A DNA stretch of 33,943 nt from Tardiphaga sp. (GCF_028290785.1 NZ_JAQGJD010000246.1:1-33943); one strand, 5' to 3'. Positions 24,529 through 32,837 are shown, counted from the stretch's first letter. A program made the numbers and translations. Notes: generated from the sequence alone by a model not told the origin.

Positions 24529-27500
24529 TGGCTTCCATTTCCGAACCCTTCATCCGCAGGCCGGTCGGCACCACGCTGCTGGGCATCGGCCTGTTTCTGA
24601 TCGGCGCCGTCGCCTATCATTTCCTGCCGGTCGCCGCGGTGCCGAACGTCGATTTCCCGATGATCCGGGTCTCGGCCACGCGTCCCGGCGCCGATCCGGC
24701 GATCATGGCGGCCACCGTCGCGGCGCCACTGGAGCGCCGGCTCGGCGTCATCGCCGGCCTCGACCAGATCACCTCGACCAGTTCGCTGGGATCGACCAGC
24801 ATCCAGCTGCAATTTGCCATCGGCCGCGACGTCGATCGCGCTGCGCGCGACGTGCAGGCGGCGATCAACGCCTCGGTGGCCGACCTGCCCACCGACCTGC
24901 CGACGCTGCCGAATTTCCGCAAGGCCAATCCGTCGGCGGCGCCGGTGTTCATCCTGGCGCTGACCTCCAAGACCATGTCGGCCAGCGCGATCTACGACGT
25001 CGCCGACACCGTGATCGTGCAGCGCATCTCCCAGGTACCGGGGGTCGGCGAGGTCACCACATCAGGCGCCGACCAGCCGGCGGTGCGGATCCAGCTCAAC
25101 CCGGTGGCGCTGTCCAACGCCGGCATCGCCACCGACGACGTCCGCACCGCCATCGTCAATGCCAATCCGCTCGGTCCGGTGGGCATTTTCAGCGGCTCCC
25201 GGCAGAGCGAAACGCTGTCGATGAATCCGCAGATGCGCACCGCGGAAGAGTTTCGCGACATCATCGTCAAGAGTTCGAACGGCAACTATGTCCGGCTGTC
25301 CGATGTCGCCGACGTCCAGGACGCCACCCGCAACAGCCGCTCGGTCGCCTGGTTCAACAAGCAGCCGGCCGTGCTGATTCAGATCACCAAGCAGGGCGAT
25401 GCCAACGTCATCGACACCGTTGATCGCGTCAAGGCGCTGATCCCCGATCTCAAGCAGTGGATTCCCGCTGGCATCGAGGTCTCGGTGCTGACCGACCGCA
25501 CCGGCACCATCCGCGCGTCGGTGGAGGACATGCAGTGGACGTTGCTGGCCACGGCGGTGCTGGTGATGCTGGTGGTGTTCGTGTTCCTGCGCAGGGGTAT
25601 TCCGACCATCGCGGCGGGCGTCTCGGTGCCGCTGGCGTTGGCGGGCACCTGTGTCGGGATGTGGATGGCGGGTTTTTCGATCAACAACCTGTCGCTAATG
25701 GCGCTGGCGATCTCGGTCGGCTTCGTGGTCGATGACGCCATTGTCATGATCGAGAACATGTACCGTAACCTGGAGGAGGGCATGGCGCCGTTGCAAGCGG
25801 CGCTGGAAGGCGCCCGGCAGATCGGCTTCACCGTGCTCTCGATCAGCCTGTCGCTGATCGCCGCCTTCACGCCGCTGATCTTCATGGACGGGCTGGTCGG
25901 ACGGCTGCTGCGCGAGTTCTCGCTGACGCTGACCTTCTCCATCGTCGTGTCCACCGTGGTGTCGCTGACGGTAACGCCGATGATCTGCGCACAATACATC
26001 AAGACCGGGGTATCGAGCACCGAGACCCGCTTCGACCGCATCGTCGAGGGCACGCTGTCGCGCATCGTGGCGTTCTACGAGCGCACGCTGCACGTGGTGC
26101 TCGGCTTTCCGCTGCTGACGCTGCTGGTGTTTTTCGCCACCATCGCGCTGACCGTGGTGCTCTACATCAAGACGCCGAAGGGCTTCTTCCCGAATGACGA
26201 CAGCGGCTTCGTGATCGGCGCGACTCGCGCTTCCGCCGACACCTCGTTCCAGGCGATGCTCGGCTTGCAGCAGCGGCTCGCCGACATCGTGATGGCCGAT
26301 CCCGGCGTCGCGAGCGTGGGGTCATCGCTGGGCGGCACGGGAGGTCCGGGCGGCGGCGGCGCCAGCCGCGGCACCATGTTCATCAGCCTGAAGTCGCCGG
26401 AGGAACGCAACGGCGATAGCACCGAAGACGTGATTGACCGGATGCGCCGCAATCTTGGCGTCGTGCCGGGCATCCGGCTGTTCATGTTCGCGGCACAGGA
26501 CCTGCGCGCCGGCGGCCGGCAGAGCGACTCCAACTATCAGTACACGCTGACCTCGACCAATCTCGACCTGCTGCAGAAATGGGCGCCGCTGGTCGGCAAG
26601 CGGCTCGAGAGCGTGGACGGCATCACCGACGTGTCCAGCGACCGCGATCCCGGCGGGCTGCAGTTGACGCTGTCGATCGACCGCAAGATCGCCTCGAGCC
26701 TCGGCGTCAAGGTGCAGGACATCGACAACGCGCTGAACAATGCGTTTTCGCAACGCCAGATCTCGACGATTTATACCCAGCGCAACCAGTACAAAGTCAT
26801 CATGGAGATCGACGGCAAGTTCCAGAACGACCCGACCGACCTCGAGCGCATCTATGTGGCCGGCGCCAACGGCGCGCAGGTGCCTCTGTCGGCCGTGGTC
26901 CGCAGCTCGCGGACCTTGTCGGCGCTCGCAGTGGCACACTCCCAGGGATTTCCGTCCACGACGGTGTCGTTCAACACGCTGCCGGGAGTGCAGCTCGACG
27001 CCGTCACCGGCAATATCCAGCGCGCGGTCGATGAGCTGCACATGCCGGAAGGCATCCGCGGCGGCTTCGACGGCAACGCGGGCGACTTCAACAAGACCAC
27101 GGGCCGGCAGCCGCTGCTGATCCTCGGCGCGTTGATCGCGATGTATATCGTGCTCGGCGTGCTCTACGAGAGCCTGGTGCACCCGCTGACCATCATCTCA
27201 ACGCTGCCGTCGGCGGGGCTGGGCGCGCTGCTGGCTTTGCAGATTACCAATACGCCGCTGACCGTGATCGCCTTTGTCGGCATCATCCTGCTGATCGGCA
27301 TCGTCAAGAAGAACGGCATCATGATGGTGGATTTCGCCATCGAGGCCGAGCGGCATCGCGGGCTGTCGCCGGCGGAGGCGATTTTCGAGGCCTGCAGCGT
27401 CCGGTTTCGCCCGATCCTGATGACCACGCTGGCGGCGCTGTTCGCGGCAATCCCGCTGGTCATCGCCACCGGCCCGGGTACCGAGCTGCGCCGGCCGCTG

Positions 27501-27632
27501 GGGATCACCATCATCGGCGGGCTGCTGATCTCGCAGATCCTGACGCTCTACACCACGCCGGTGATCTACCTGCTGATCGACCGACTGCGCAGCCGCTCCC
27601 GACCTTTGCCGCTGCCCGCGCCGGCCGAATAG
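24528..27632 (+). CDS. mdtC: RND multidrug efflux permease, MdtC-like
   Basis: A 1034-residue RND pump subunit, partner of the preceding permease. It shows the same architecture, F-I-R-R-P-V-G-T start, D402-D403 in the fourth helix, and MdtC-type segments such as F-R-K-A-N-P-S-x-A-P. A glycine-rich insertion (G-G-T-G-G-P-G-G-G-G-A) lies near residues 602-614 in the second periplasmic loop. The gene is translationally coupled to mdtB and ends the operon. It shares a 42-base stretch of perfect nucleotide identity with mdtB over the proton-relay motif and a 33-base stretch near the 3' end, more than protein conservation alone needs. About 57 bases separate it from the next gene; no clear terminator hairpin with T-run is seen. 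Confidence 0.93.
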   Translation: MASISEPFIRRPVGTTLLGIGLFLIGAVAYHFLPVAAVPNVDFPMIRVSATRPGADPAIMAATVAAPLERRLGVIAGLDQITSTSSLGSTSIQLQFAIGRDVDRAARDVQAAINASVADLPTDLPTLPNFRKANPSAAPVFILALTSKTMSASAIYDVADTVIVQRISQVPGVGEVTTSGADQPAVRIQLNPVALSNAGIATDDVRTAIVNANPLGPVGIFSGSRQSETLSMNPQMRTAEEFRDIIVKSSNGNYVRLSDVADVQDATRNSRSVAWFNKQPAVLIQITKQGDANVIDTVDRVKALIPDLKQWIPAGIEVSVLTDRTGTIRASVEDMQWTLLATAVLVMLVVFVFLRRGIPTIAAGVSVPLALAGTCVGMWMAGFSINNLSLMALAISVGFVVDDAIVMIENMYRNLEEGMAPLQAALEGARQIGFTVLSISLSLIAAFTPLIFMDGLVGRLLREFSLTLTFSIVVSTVVSLTVTPMICAQYIKTGVSSTETRFDRIVEGTLSRIVAFYERTLHVVLGFPLLTLLVFFATIALTVVLYIKTPKGFFPNDDSGFVIGATRASADTSFQAMLGLQQRLADIVMADPGVASVGSSLGGTGGPGGGGASRGTMFISLKSPEERNGDSTEDVIDRMRRNLGVVPGIRLFMFAAQDLRAGGRQSDSNYQYTLTSTNLDLLQKWAPLVGKRLESVDGITDVSSDRDPGGLQLTLSIDRKIASSLGVKVQDIDNALNNAFSQRQISTIYTQRNQYKVIMEIDGKFQNDPTDLERIYVAGANGAQVPLSAVVRSSRTLSALAVAHSQGFPSTTVSFNTLPGVQLDAVTGNIQRAVDELHMPEGIRGGFDGNAGDFNKTTGRQPLLILGALIAMYIVLGVLYESLVHPLTIISTLPSAGLGALLALQITNTPLTVIAFVGIILLIGIVKKNGIMMVDFAIEAERHRGLSPAEAIFEACSVRFRPILMTTLAALFAAIPLVIATGPGTELRRPLGITIIGGLLISQILTLYTTPVIYLLIDRLRSRSRPLPLPAPAE

Positions 27633-27689
27633 GCAGATCGCGGCCGTCACGGCGGTTGAAGCGCGGGTCGGCGCGGCGTATAGCGGGCG

Positions 27690-28415
27690 ATGTCAAAAAT
27701 TTCAGACCTGAAAGCCGGTGAGCCCGAGGCGATCCCGGAATGTCCGCGTTGTCTCAAGCCGGTGCCGCTGTGCATCTGCGACAGCATCCCGACCATCGAG
27801 AGCCGGATCGGCCTCCTGATCCTGCAGCATCCGCAGGAGCAGGACAGGGCGCTGGGCACCGCCCGTGTCGCGGCGCTGCATTTCAAGAACGCCGAGGTGA
27901 AGATCGGACTGTCCTGGCCGAGCCTCGCCAAGGCGCTGGGTCGGCCGATCGCCGATCCGTCGCGCTGGGCGGTGCTGTATCTCGGCTCGGCCAAGGTGTC
28001 CGACTTCGAGACCGACCGCGACCTGCTGGCGATCGACCGCAAGGGCGAGGCCGAGGAAAACCAGCGCGCCCTGCTGAAGGAAATTCAGGGCATCGTACTG
28101 CTCGACGGCACCTGGAGCCAGGCCAAGGCGCTGTGGTGGCGTAACGCCTGGATGCTGAAGTGCCAGCGCGTGATCCTCGGACCGGCCAAACCGTCGCTGT
28201 ACGGCAAATTGCGCAGGGAGCCGCGGCAGGACGGGCTTTCGACCATCGAGGCCGCGGGTATGCTGCTGTCGAATCTGGAAAAGCGTCCGGAGATCGCCGA
28301 GACGCTGAACGCCAGCTTCGTCCGCATGCTGGCGAAATACCAGGAAGCACAGAGCGTGATGCCGGAACTGAAGCCGAAGCCGAAGCGCGACTGGCGCCGC
28401 AAGAAGAAGGCCTGA
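27690..28415 (+). CDS. tapT: DTW-domain protein, probable tRNA-uridine aminocarboxypropyltransferase
   Basis: A 241-residue protein of the DTW family. Members (E. coli TapT/YfiP, human DTWD1/2) use SAM to add a 3-amino-3-carboxypropyl group to uridine in tRNA, at position 47 in bacteria. The N-terminus has four cysteines in C-P-R-C-x6-C-x-C, likely a metal site. The signature is L-D139-G-T-W-S-Q-A-K, here with Gly inserted where the name-giving D-T-W reads, as in many members; R-x-E-P-R-x-x-x-L-S-T-x-E-A follows. The last ~15 residues are a Lys/Arg-rich tail suited to RNA contact. It is a single gene on the plus strand, ending one base before the convergent small secreted-protein gene. Which tRNA position is modified here is inferred. 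Confidence 0.82.
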   Translation: MSKISDLKAGEPEAIPECPRCLKPVPLCICDSIPTIESRIGLLILQHPQEQDRALGTARVAALHFKNAEVKIGLSWPSLAKALGRPIADPSRWAVLYLGSAKVSDFETDRDLLAIDRKGEAEENQRALLKEIQGIVLLDGTWSQAKALWWRNAWMLKCQRVILGPAKPSLYGKLRREPRQDGLSTIEAAGMLLSNLEKRPEIAETLNASFVRMLAKYQEAQSVMPELKPKPKRDWRRKKKA

Positions 28416-28416
28416 A

Positions 28417-28734
28417 CTATCGGCTGGCCGGCGGCGGTCCAACCCCCTGGATTCGCTCGGAGTTCGATGGCCGGACCAGCGACGGGAACGGGTTGCGGAA
28501 CAGGCCGCCCTTGTCTTCTTCCTCGACCGCGGCCGGCGCCACAGGCGCGGCGCCTTCCGCCCGCACCGGCGCCACCGGAACCGGCAGATTCTCACACTTC
28601 ATGGAATAGACTAGCTGCCCGTTGGCGGTACGCCCGATCGGGGCGCAGGGATCGGCGCGAGCCACAGGCGGCTTGCTCTGGGCCAAGGCCGGGGAAGCCA
28701 GCACGAGAGCACAGAATAGAACACGGAATTTCAT
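28417..28734 (-). CDS. Small secreted hypothetical protein with N-terminal signal peptide
   Basis: A 105-residue protein I do not recognise. It starts at ATG 28734 because GAGGTGA lies three bases upstream and because a textbook signal peptide begins there (K2, R4, hydrophobic core, cleavage predicted after S-P-A-L-A at residue 18). The mature part is short and Pro/Ala-rich, with two cysteines in D-P-C-A-P-I-G-R-T-A-N-G-Q and M-K-C-E-N-L, which could form a disulfide in the periplasm, then an acidic E-E-E-D-K patch and a disordered C-terminus. It stands alone between the convergent DTW gene and tRNA-Cys. Function unknown. Confidence 0.72.
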   Translation of the reverse strand: MKFRVLFCALVLASPALAQSKPPVARADPCAPIGRTANGQLVYSMKCENLPVPVAPVRAEGAAPVAPAAVEEEDKGGLFRNPFPSLVRPSNSERIQGVGPPPASR

Positions 28735-28870
28735 CGTCACCTCGCTGCAGTAGGCGACATCGTACGTCCAGGCGCGCGGTCGTGCCAAGAGCGCCTGGCT
28801 GAAAAAGGTGCGTTTTGAAATATGCCGCCAAAAGCGGCAGGCATCCGACCTAAGCTCTTGATTGGATTAA

Positions 28871-28944
28871 TGGAGGCCACGTCGGGAATCGAACCCGAAT
28901 AAACGGTTTTGCAGACCGGCGCGTAACCACTCCGCCACATGGCC
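28871..28944 (-). tRNA. tRNA-Cys (anticodon GCA)
   Basis: On the minus strand the 7-bp acceptor stem GGCCATG pairs with CGTGGCC, the discriminator is U (usual for tRNA-Cys), and CCA is encoded at 28873-28871. The anticodon loop is CTGCAAA, giving GCA; the T-arm is CGGG-TTCGATT-CCCG. The D-arm is present in G-C-G-G-A-G-T-G-G-T-T form. Length 74 bases with CCA. Confidence 0.95.
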
Positions 28945-29036
28945 CCATCGGGCGATTTGTTACAGACGGTTCGCCGTTTGCGCAATGCCCGGCCCCAATC
29001 TTTCGCGGATTTGGCGAAGGGGCATTGCAGGACATT

Positions 29037-29216
29037 CTAGCAGGATGCGGTCCAGCCGTCGGGAAACGGCACCAGCGGCCACGTCATGTCGTTGTCGTTG
29101 GCAGCCCTCGGAATCGGCGCGAAGAACATCGCCTGGGCGTGCAGATCATCCTCTGCTTCCACCTCGATTTCGGTACGCACTGCTTCCAGCAAAAGATCGA
29201 GTTCGGCTTCGCTCAT
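29037..29216 (-). CDS. Small acidic hypothetical protein (59 residues)
   Basis: A 59-residue protein without recognised family. The first half is an acidic helix-prone stretch (E-A-E-L-D-L-L-L-E-A-V-R-T-E-I-E-V-E-A-E-D), followed by A-A-N-D-N-D and a Trp/Pro-rich tail ending in Cys. The start at 29216 is supported by AAGGAG eight bases upstream; the frame is open further upstream but runs through AT-rich intergenic DNA. The ribosome site lies within a perfect 6-bp hairpin (CGCTCC / GGAGCG, 29223-29239), which could modulate translation. It is divergent from the molybdo-hydroxylase operon. Coding status rests on the ribosome site and codon use; function unknown. Confidence 0.6.
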   Translation of the reverse strand: MSEAELDLLLEAVRTEIEVEAEDDLHAQAMFFAPIPRAANDNDMTWPLVPFPDGWTASC

Positions 29217-29222
29217 TTTTGA

Positions 29223-29239
29223 CGCTCCTTGTTGGAGCG
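29223..29239 (-). promoter_or_regulatory. Hairpin over the ribosome-binding site of the 59-residue protein
   Basis: On the minus strand CGCTCC and GGAGCG form a perfect 6-bp stem with loop AACAA. The 3' arm contains the GGAG core of the AAGGAG ribosome site for the ATG at 29216, so the folded form would mask it. Confidence 0.5.
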
Positions 29240-29279
29240 CAATCTGGCGGAAACACTTTGGTGGCGCGTTGTATGGATC

Positions 29280-29298
29280 GATCAAATTGTAATTGATC
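29280..29298. promoter_or_regulatory. Candidate operator: GATCAA-N7-TTGATC
   Basis: Perfect 6-bp arms with a 7-base spacer, flanked by a further outer pair TGGATC (29274-29279) / GATCCA (29295-29300). Its symmetry and AT-rich centre resemble a dimeric regulator site between divergent genes. No regulator is encoded nearby. Confidence 0.4.
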
Positions 29299-29329
29299 CA
29301 CCGGGGAGGCTGGCGATGGTTACCGCGCG

Positions 29330-29349
29330 ATTGACGCGTTCGCGTCAAT
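29330..29349. promoter_or_regulatory. Candidate operator: 9-bp perfect inverted repeat
   Basis: ATTGACGCG-TT-CGCGTCAAT, two perfect 9-base arms with a two-base centre, 204 bases before the molybdo-hydroxylase ATG. A symmetry of this length in non-coding DNA is unlikely by chance and fits a transcription-factor dimer site; it contains TTGAC, so it might overlap a -35 box. Confidence 0.5.
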
Positions 29350-29423
29350 TCGATCGACCGGTGCTGCGCAGCCCGGCGGCTCGAACTACTGCCCATCATC
29401 ATATGCGCGTTGCTTGTTCCCAG

Positions 29424-29445
29424 TTTAGATTTGACTGACTCTAAA
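29424..29445. promoter_or_regulatory. Candidate operator: TTTAGA-N10-TCTAAA
   Basis: Perfect 6-bp arms with a 10-base spacer, 108 bases before the molybdo-hydroxylase ATG. The AT-rich arms in GC-rich DNA are suggestive of a LysR-like dyad or promoter element, but 6-bp arms alone are weak evidence. Confidence 0.35.
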
Positions 29446-29553
29446 ATGATGGAACTGGTGACACCCAGCCGATAAACATGATGGCAATTGCGCGATTCGC
29501 GACAAGCCGGATGCCCGTCAGTCATCCGAGCCGCGGCCACCCAGAGGTGAAGC

Positions 29554-32325
29554 ATGCAGCCGTCGCGACGTCAGTTCGTGAAGTGGGCGACGGCGACGGG
29601 CATCACGCTCAGCCTGTCACCGATGGCGACAGCAGCGAGCGTTCCCTTCGACGCCCATGAGATCTTGCCGGGGGAGGGCGCCTTCAATCCCGCGGTCGCT
29701 GGTGCCGGACGCATCGACGGCGTCGCCAAGGTCACCGGCGCCAAGCTGTATGCTTCCGACTTCCGCGCCTCGGACATGCCGGGATGGCCCGCGACCACGT
29801 CGCACGCGCTCCTGGTCCGCGCTCCCGACGCGACCCACGTCTATATCGGCATGGACCTCGCGCGCCTCAGCGGTTCGCTGAAGCCGAGCATGGTTGTCAC
29901 CGCGGCCGAGATCGACAGCATCGGCCTCACCGTTCCCGCCTTCTACGCCGGCGACCTGTTCTGCCCGGTCGGAAAGACGCCGCTTTATCTGGGGCAGCCC
30001 GTCGCGCTGCTGATCTTCGAGACGTTCGACGCTTATGACCGCGCGCGCCTGGCACTGCGCGACAACACCTTCGTGAAGTTCGGCGAGGAGACCGGCCCGG
30101 TGTCGATGCCGCCGTTCGCCGCGTTCCGCTTTACGCGCGTCGCCGGCCCTGCGCCGGACGCGCCCGACGTCTATTCGCCGATTATGGCTGGCTGGGTCAG
30201 TCCGGGCAAAATTCAGAATACCGAACTGCCGGTGTGGGCGCCGTTCGCCAAGGAAACGACGAAGCCTTACGGCGAAGCCGCCCGTCATGGCGAAGCCATT
30301 CGCGCGGAATTGAGCGCCGACAATCCGAACATGCTGGTGCTGGATCGCCAGTTCGACACCCAGTCGATCGATCCGATGTTCCTGGAGCCGGAAGCCGGCC
30401 TCGGCTGGTACGATACCAACAGCCGGCAACTCGAACTGGTGCTCGGCGTCCAGTCGCCCTACGACACCACCGAATCGATTGCCGAGTTGCTTGGCAAGGC
30501 CAAGGCGCCGTTCAAGCCCGCGGGCATCCATTCGAACTACGCGCATATGGGCGGCGGCTTCGGCGGCCGCGACCACACGCCGTTCGTGCTCTACATCGCA
30601 CTGGCTGCGATGTTCTTCCCGGGCCGCCCGGTGCGGCTGGCGCATGATCGTTACCAGCAGTTTCAAGGCGGCATCAAACGCCATGCTATCAAGATGCATT
30701 CGCGCATCGGCGTCGACCGCAAGACCGGCAAGATCCTGGCTTTCGCCGCCGACCACGTGCTGGACGGCGGCGGCCTCGCCAACTTCTCGGCCAGCGTCGC
30801 GACGGTCGCCGCCAATGCGGCGCTTGGCATCTATGACGTGCCGCGTGCCGACGTCACCACCGTGGCGCTGCATTCGCGCGGCGTGACCGCCGGCTCGATG
30901 CGCGGCTACGGCACGCTGCAGACCATGAGCGCGATCGAGGTGCTGGTAGACGAGGCGGCGGTCGCATTGAAGCTCGACCCCATCGACTTCCGTCGCCGCA
31001 ATGCGTTGAAGCAGGACGGCCGCACCTTGGCCGGCAACCGCTACATCGTGTCGGTGCGTACCCCGGAGATCCTCGACAAACTCGAGCGCCACACGATCTG
31101 GCAGACCCGCGCCGACCAGAAATCGAGGGCGAAGCCGGGCTTCCTGGTCGGCACCGGCGTCGCCTGCGCCACCAAGGATTATGGCACCGGCGCCGACTGC
31201 TCCAACGGCCGCGTCGAACTCGGCCCCGACGGTCGCATCGCGATCTGGAACGATCATACCGAAATGGGCACCGGCGTCAGCACTGCGCTGGCCAACCGCG
31301 TCGCGCTACATCTCGGCGGCATCTCCGATCAGGTCGCGGTCGCCCAGGTCGGCGCGTTCGATGCGCTCGGCATGATTACGTCCGGCGATTCCTACGCGAT
31401 GGATCAGAAGACGCAGGATTCGCTGGAGAAGAACCCGCGCTGGGTGCCCGCGATCAGCTCCGCGACCTCGGCTTCGATCGGCGCCCATGTCGGCACCCAC
31501 GCCCCGGCGGAAGCCGCCAAGGTGATCTTCCAGTTCGGCCTGTGGCCGGCCGCCCTGTTGCTCTGGAAGATCGCGCCGACCGATCCGCGCGCGAAGGAGT
31601 TTGCCAAGGCGCAGTGGAAGAACGGTGAATTGACGATGGCTGGACTAGCGCCGCTACCGCTGAAGATGTTGGCCGCGACCGCGCACGCGCGCGGTCTGGT
31701 CACCGGTGCCGTGGCGCACAGCTTCTCGCGCTGGGAATGGTCGCGCGCGCGCTTCCTGCTGTCAGGTGTGCAGTACCGTGCCGAGATCGACGCGCTTGCG
31801 GTGCGCCGTGGCAACGGGCCGTTCCAGCGCCTCGACCGCGTCAGCGTCAAGTTTCCGCCGACCGACAACAACCGTATCGGCACCAGCTACACCTCGATGT
31901 GCGGCACCGCGGTGCGGGTCGAGATTGAGAAGGCCACCGGCATCCTGAAAATCGCCAAAGCCTACAGCGTGCTGGAATGCGGCCAGGCGTTGGTCCCTGA
32001 TCTGGTGCTCGGCCAGGCGCAGGGCGGCTTCGCCATGGGCGTCGGCTATGCGCTGCTGGAATCGTTGCCGCCCTTTGAGGGGGGCCCCGGCAACGGACAG
32101 TGGAATCTCGACCGGTATCTCATCGCGCGCGGCTCCGACCTGCCGCTGCACGATCTGGAAATCGAGATGCTGCCGCCGCTGCCGGACGAAAAGCCGAAGG
32201 GCATTGCGGAAGTCGTCATGATTCCGGTGGTACCGGCGCTGCTCAATGCCATCCACGACGCCACCGGCCGACGCTTCCAGTCGCTACCGGTGACCCAAAG
32301 CCTGCTCAAGGGAGCGCTCGCGTGA
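29554..32325 (+). CDS. Periplasmic molybdenum hydroxylase large subunit (xanthine dehydrogenase/aldehyde oxidase family, COG1529)
   Basis: A 923-residue molybdopterin-cytosine-dinucleotide-type catalytic subunit, of the group containing isoquinoline 1-oxidoreductase IorB and periplasmic aldehyde oxidoreductases. A twin-arginine signal is present at the start (S4-R5-R6-Q-F-V-K, hydrophobic stretch, cleavage near A-T-A-A), so the folded cofactor-loaded enzyme is exported. Molybdenum-site elements: G-G-G-F-G-G-R at about residues 332-338, G-S-M-R-G-Y-G-T near 448, E-M-G-T-G-V near 570, and the catalytic glutamate E886 in K-G-I-A-E-V-V. The usual M-R-A-P-G and G-E-P-P versions are replaced by M-R-G-Y-G and A-E-V-V, so substrate pocket details differ from xanthine dehydrogenase. 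The stop overlaps the GTG of the [2Fe-2S] gene. Substrate unknown (aldehyde or N-heterocycle are family options). Confidence 0.88.
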   Translation: MQPSRRQFVKWATATGITLSLSPMATAASVPFDAHEILPGEGAFNPAVAGAGRIDGVAKVTGAKLYASDFRASDMPGWPATTSHALLVRAPDATHVYIGMDLARLSGSLKPSMVVTAAEIDSIGLTVPAFYAGDLFCPVGKTPLYLGQPVALLIFETFDAYDRARLALRDNTFVKFGEETGPVSMPPFAAFRFTRVAGPAPDAPDVYSPIMAGWVSPGKIQNTELPVWAPFAKETTKPYGEAARHGEAIRAELSADNPNMLVLDRQFDTQSIDPMFLEPEAGLGWYDTNSRQLELVLGVQSPYDTTESIAELLGKAKAPFKPAGIHSNYAHMGGGFGGRDHTPFVLYIALAAMFFPGRPVRLAHDRYQQFQGGIKRHAIKMHSRIGVDRKTGKILAFAADHVLDGGGLANFSASVATVAANAALGIYDVPRADVTTVALHSRGVTAGSMRGYGTLQTMSAIEVLVDEAAVALKLDPIDFRRRNALKQDGRTLAGNRYIVSVRTPEILDKLERHTIWQTRADQKSRAKPGFLVGTGVACATKDYGTGADCSNGRVELGPDGRIAIWNDHTEMGTGVSTALANRVALHLGGISDQVAVAQVGAFDALGMITSGDSYAMDQKTQDSLEKNPRWVPAISSATSASIGAHVGTHAPAEAAKVIFQFGLWPAALLLWKIAPTDPRAKEFAKAQWKNGELTMAGLAPLPLKMLAATAHARGLVTGAVAHSFSRWEWSRARFLLSGVQYRAEIDALAVRRGNGPFQRLDRVSVKFPPTDNNRIGTSYTSMCGTAVRVEIEKATGILKIAKAYSVLECGQALVPDLVLGQAQGGFAMGVGYALLESLPPFEGGPGNGQWNLDRYLIARGSDLPLHDLEIEMLPPLPDEKPKGIAEVVMIPVVPALLNAIHDATGRRFQSLPVTQSLLKGALA

Positions 32326-32837
32326 CCACAGTTGCCATCACCATCAACGGGCAGAAGCACGGGCCGAGCGAGATTCGCGACGACCTGACCATGAACGACT
32401 ATTTGCGCGAAAATCTCGGCATGACCGGCACCAAGTTCGGCTGCGGCGCCGCGCAGTGCCTGAGCTGCGCCATCATCGTCGATGATCCCGACGGCACCAG
32501 CCACACCAGCCCGACCTGCATCGTGCCGGCGGTCCATTTCAACGGCCAGTCGATCCGCACCGTTGAAGGGCACGCCAAGGATGGGCAGTTATCGGTCCTG
32601 CAGAAGGCCTTCATCGCGCACTTCGCGTTCCAGTGCGGCTACTGCACCGCCGGCTTCCTCAACGAGGCGCAGGTGCTGCTGGAGCGGCTGGCGAAGACGC
32701 CGCTGCCGCGCGCCAATCTCGAAACCACAATCACCGAAGCGCTCGACGGGCATCTGTGCCGCTGCACCGGTTACGTCAAATATCACGAGGCGGTACGCGA
32801 CGTGATCCTCGCCGACGCCGCGCGCTACCTCGTCTGA
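32322..32837 (+). CDS. [2Fe-2S] small subunit of the molybdenum hydroxylase
   Basis: A 171-residue electron-transfer subunit with two [2Fe-2S] clusters. N-terminal plant-ferredoxin-type ligands are C41, C46, C49 and C66; the second all-helical cluster uses C105-G-Y-C108 and C146-R-C148-T-G-Y. Translation starts at a GTG overlapping the large-subunit stop (GTGA); an upstream in-frame opening at 32100 is inside the large-subunit gene and has no family match. There is no signal peptide, so it probably folds with the large subunit in the cytoplasm and is carried out by that subunit's Tat signal. There is no FAD subunit gene, so electrons would pass on to the cytochrome encoded next. Confidence 0.92.
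   Translation: MTTVAITINGQKHGPSEIRDDLTMNDYLRENLGMTGTKFGCGAAQCLSCAIIVDDPDGTSHTSPTCIVPAVHFNGQSIRTVEGHAKDGQLSVLQKAFIAHFAFQCGYCTAGFLNEAQVLLERLAKTPLPRANLETTITEALDGHLCRCTGYVKYHEAVRDVILADAARYLV

Larger units (their letters stand above)
29217..29553. other. Palindrome-rich divergent intergenic region ahead of the molybdo-hydroxylase operon
   Basis: 337 bases without a convincing gene. Locally more AT-rich than the surroundings. It contains the hairpin over the small protein's ribosome site (29223-29239) and three separate perfect inverted repeats listed individually (29280-29298, 29330-29349, 29424-29445). Promoters for both directions must lie here; I cannot fix -35/-10 boxes. Confidence 0.6.

Noticed and set aside
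26339-26370. Frameshift or repeat expansion in the glycine-rich part of the second RND permease
   Set aside because: The frame is maintained and the GGC-rich tract simply encodes a flexible Gly-rich loop in the second periplasmic domain.
29617-31257. 546-codon minus-strand frame opposite the molybdo-hydroxylase
   Set aside because: Same composition artefact; the plus-strand gene has clear catalytic motifs.
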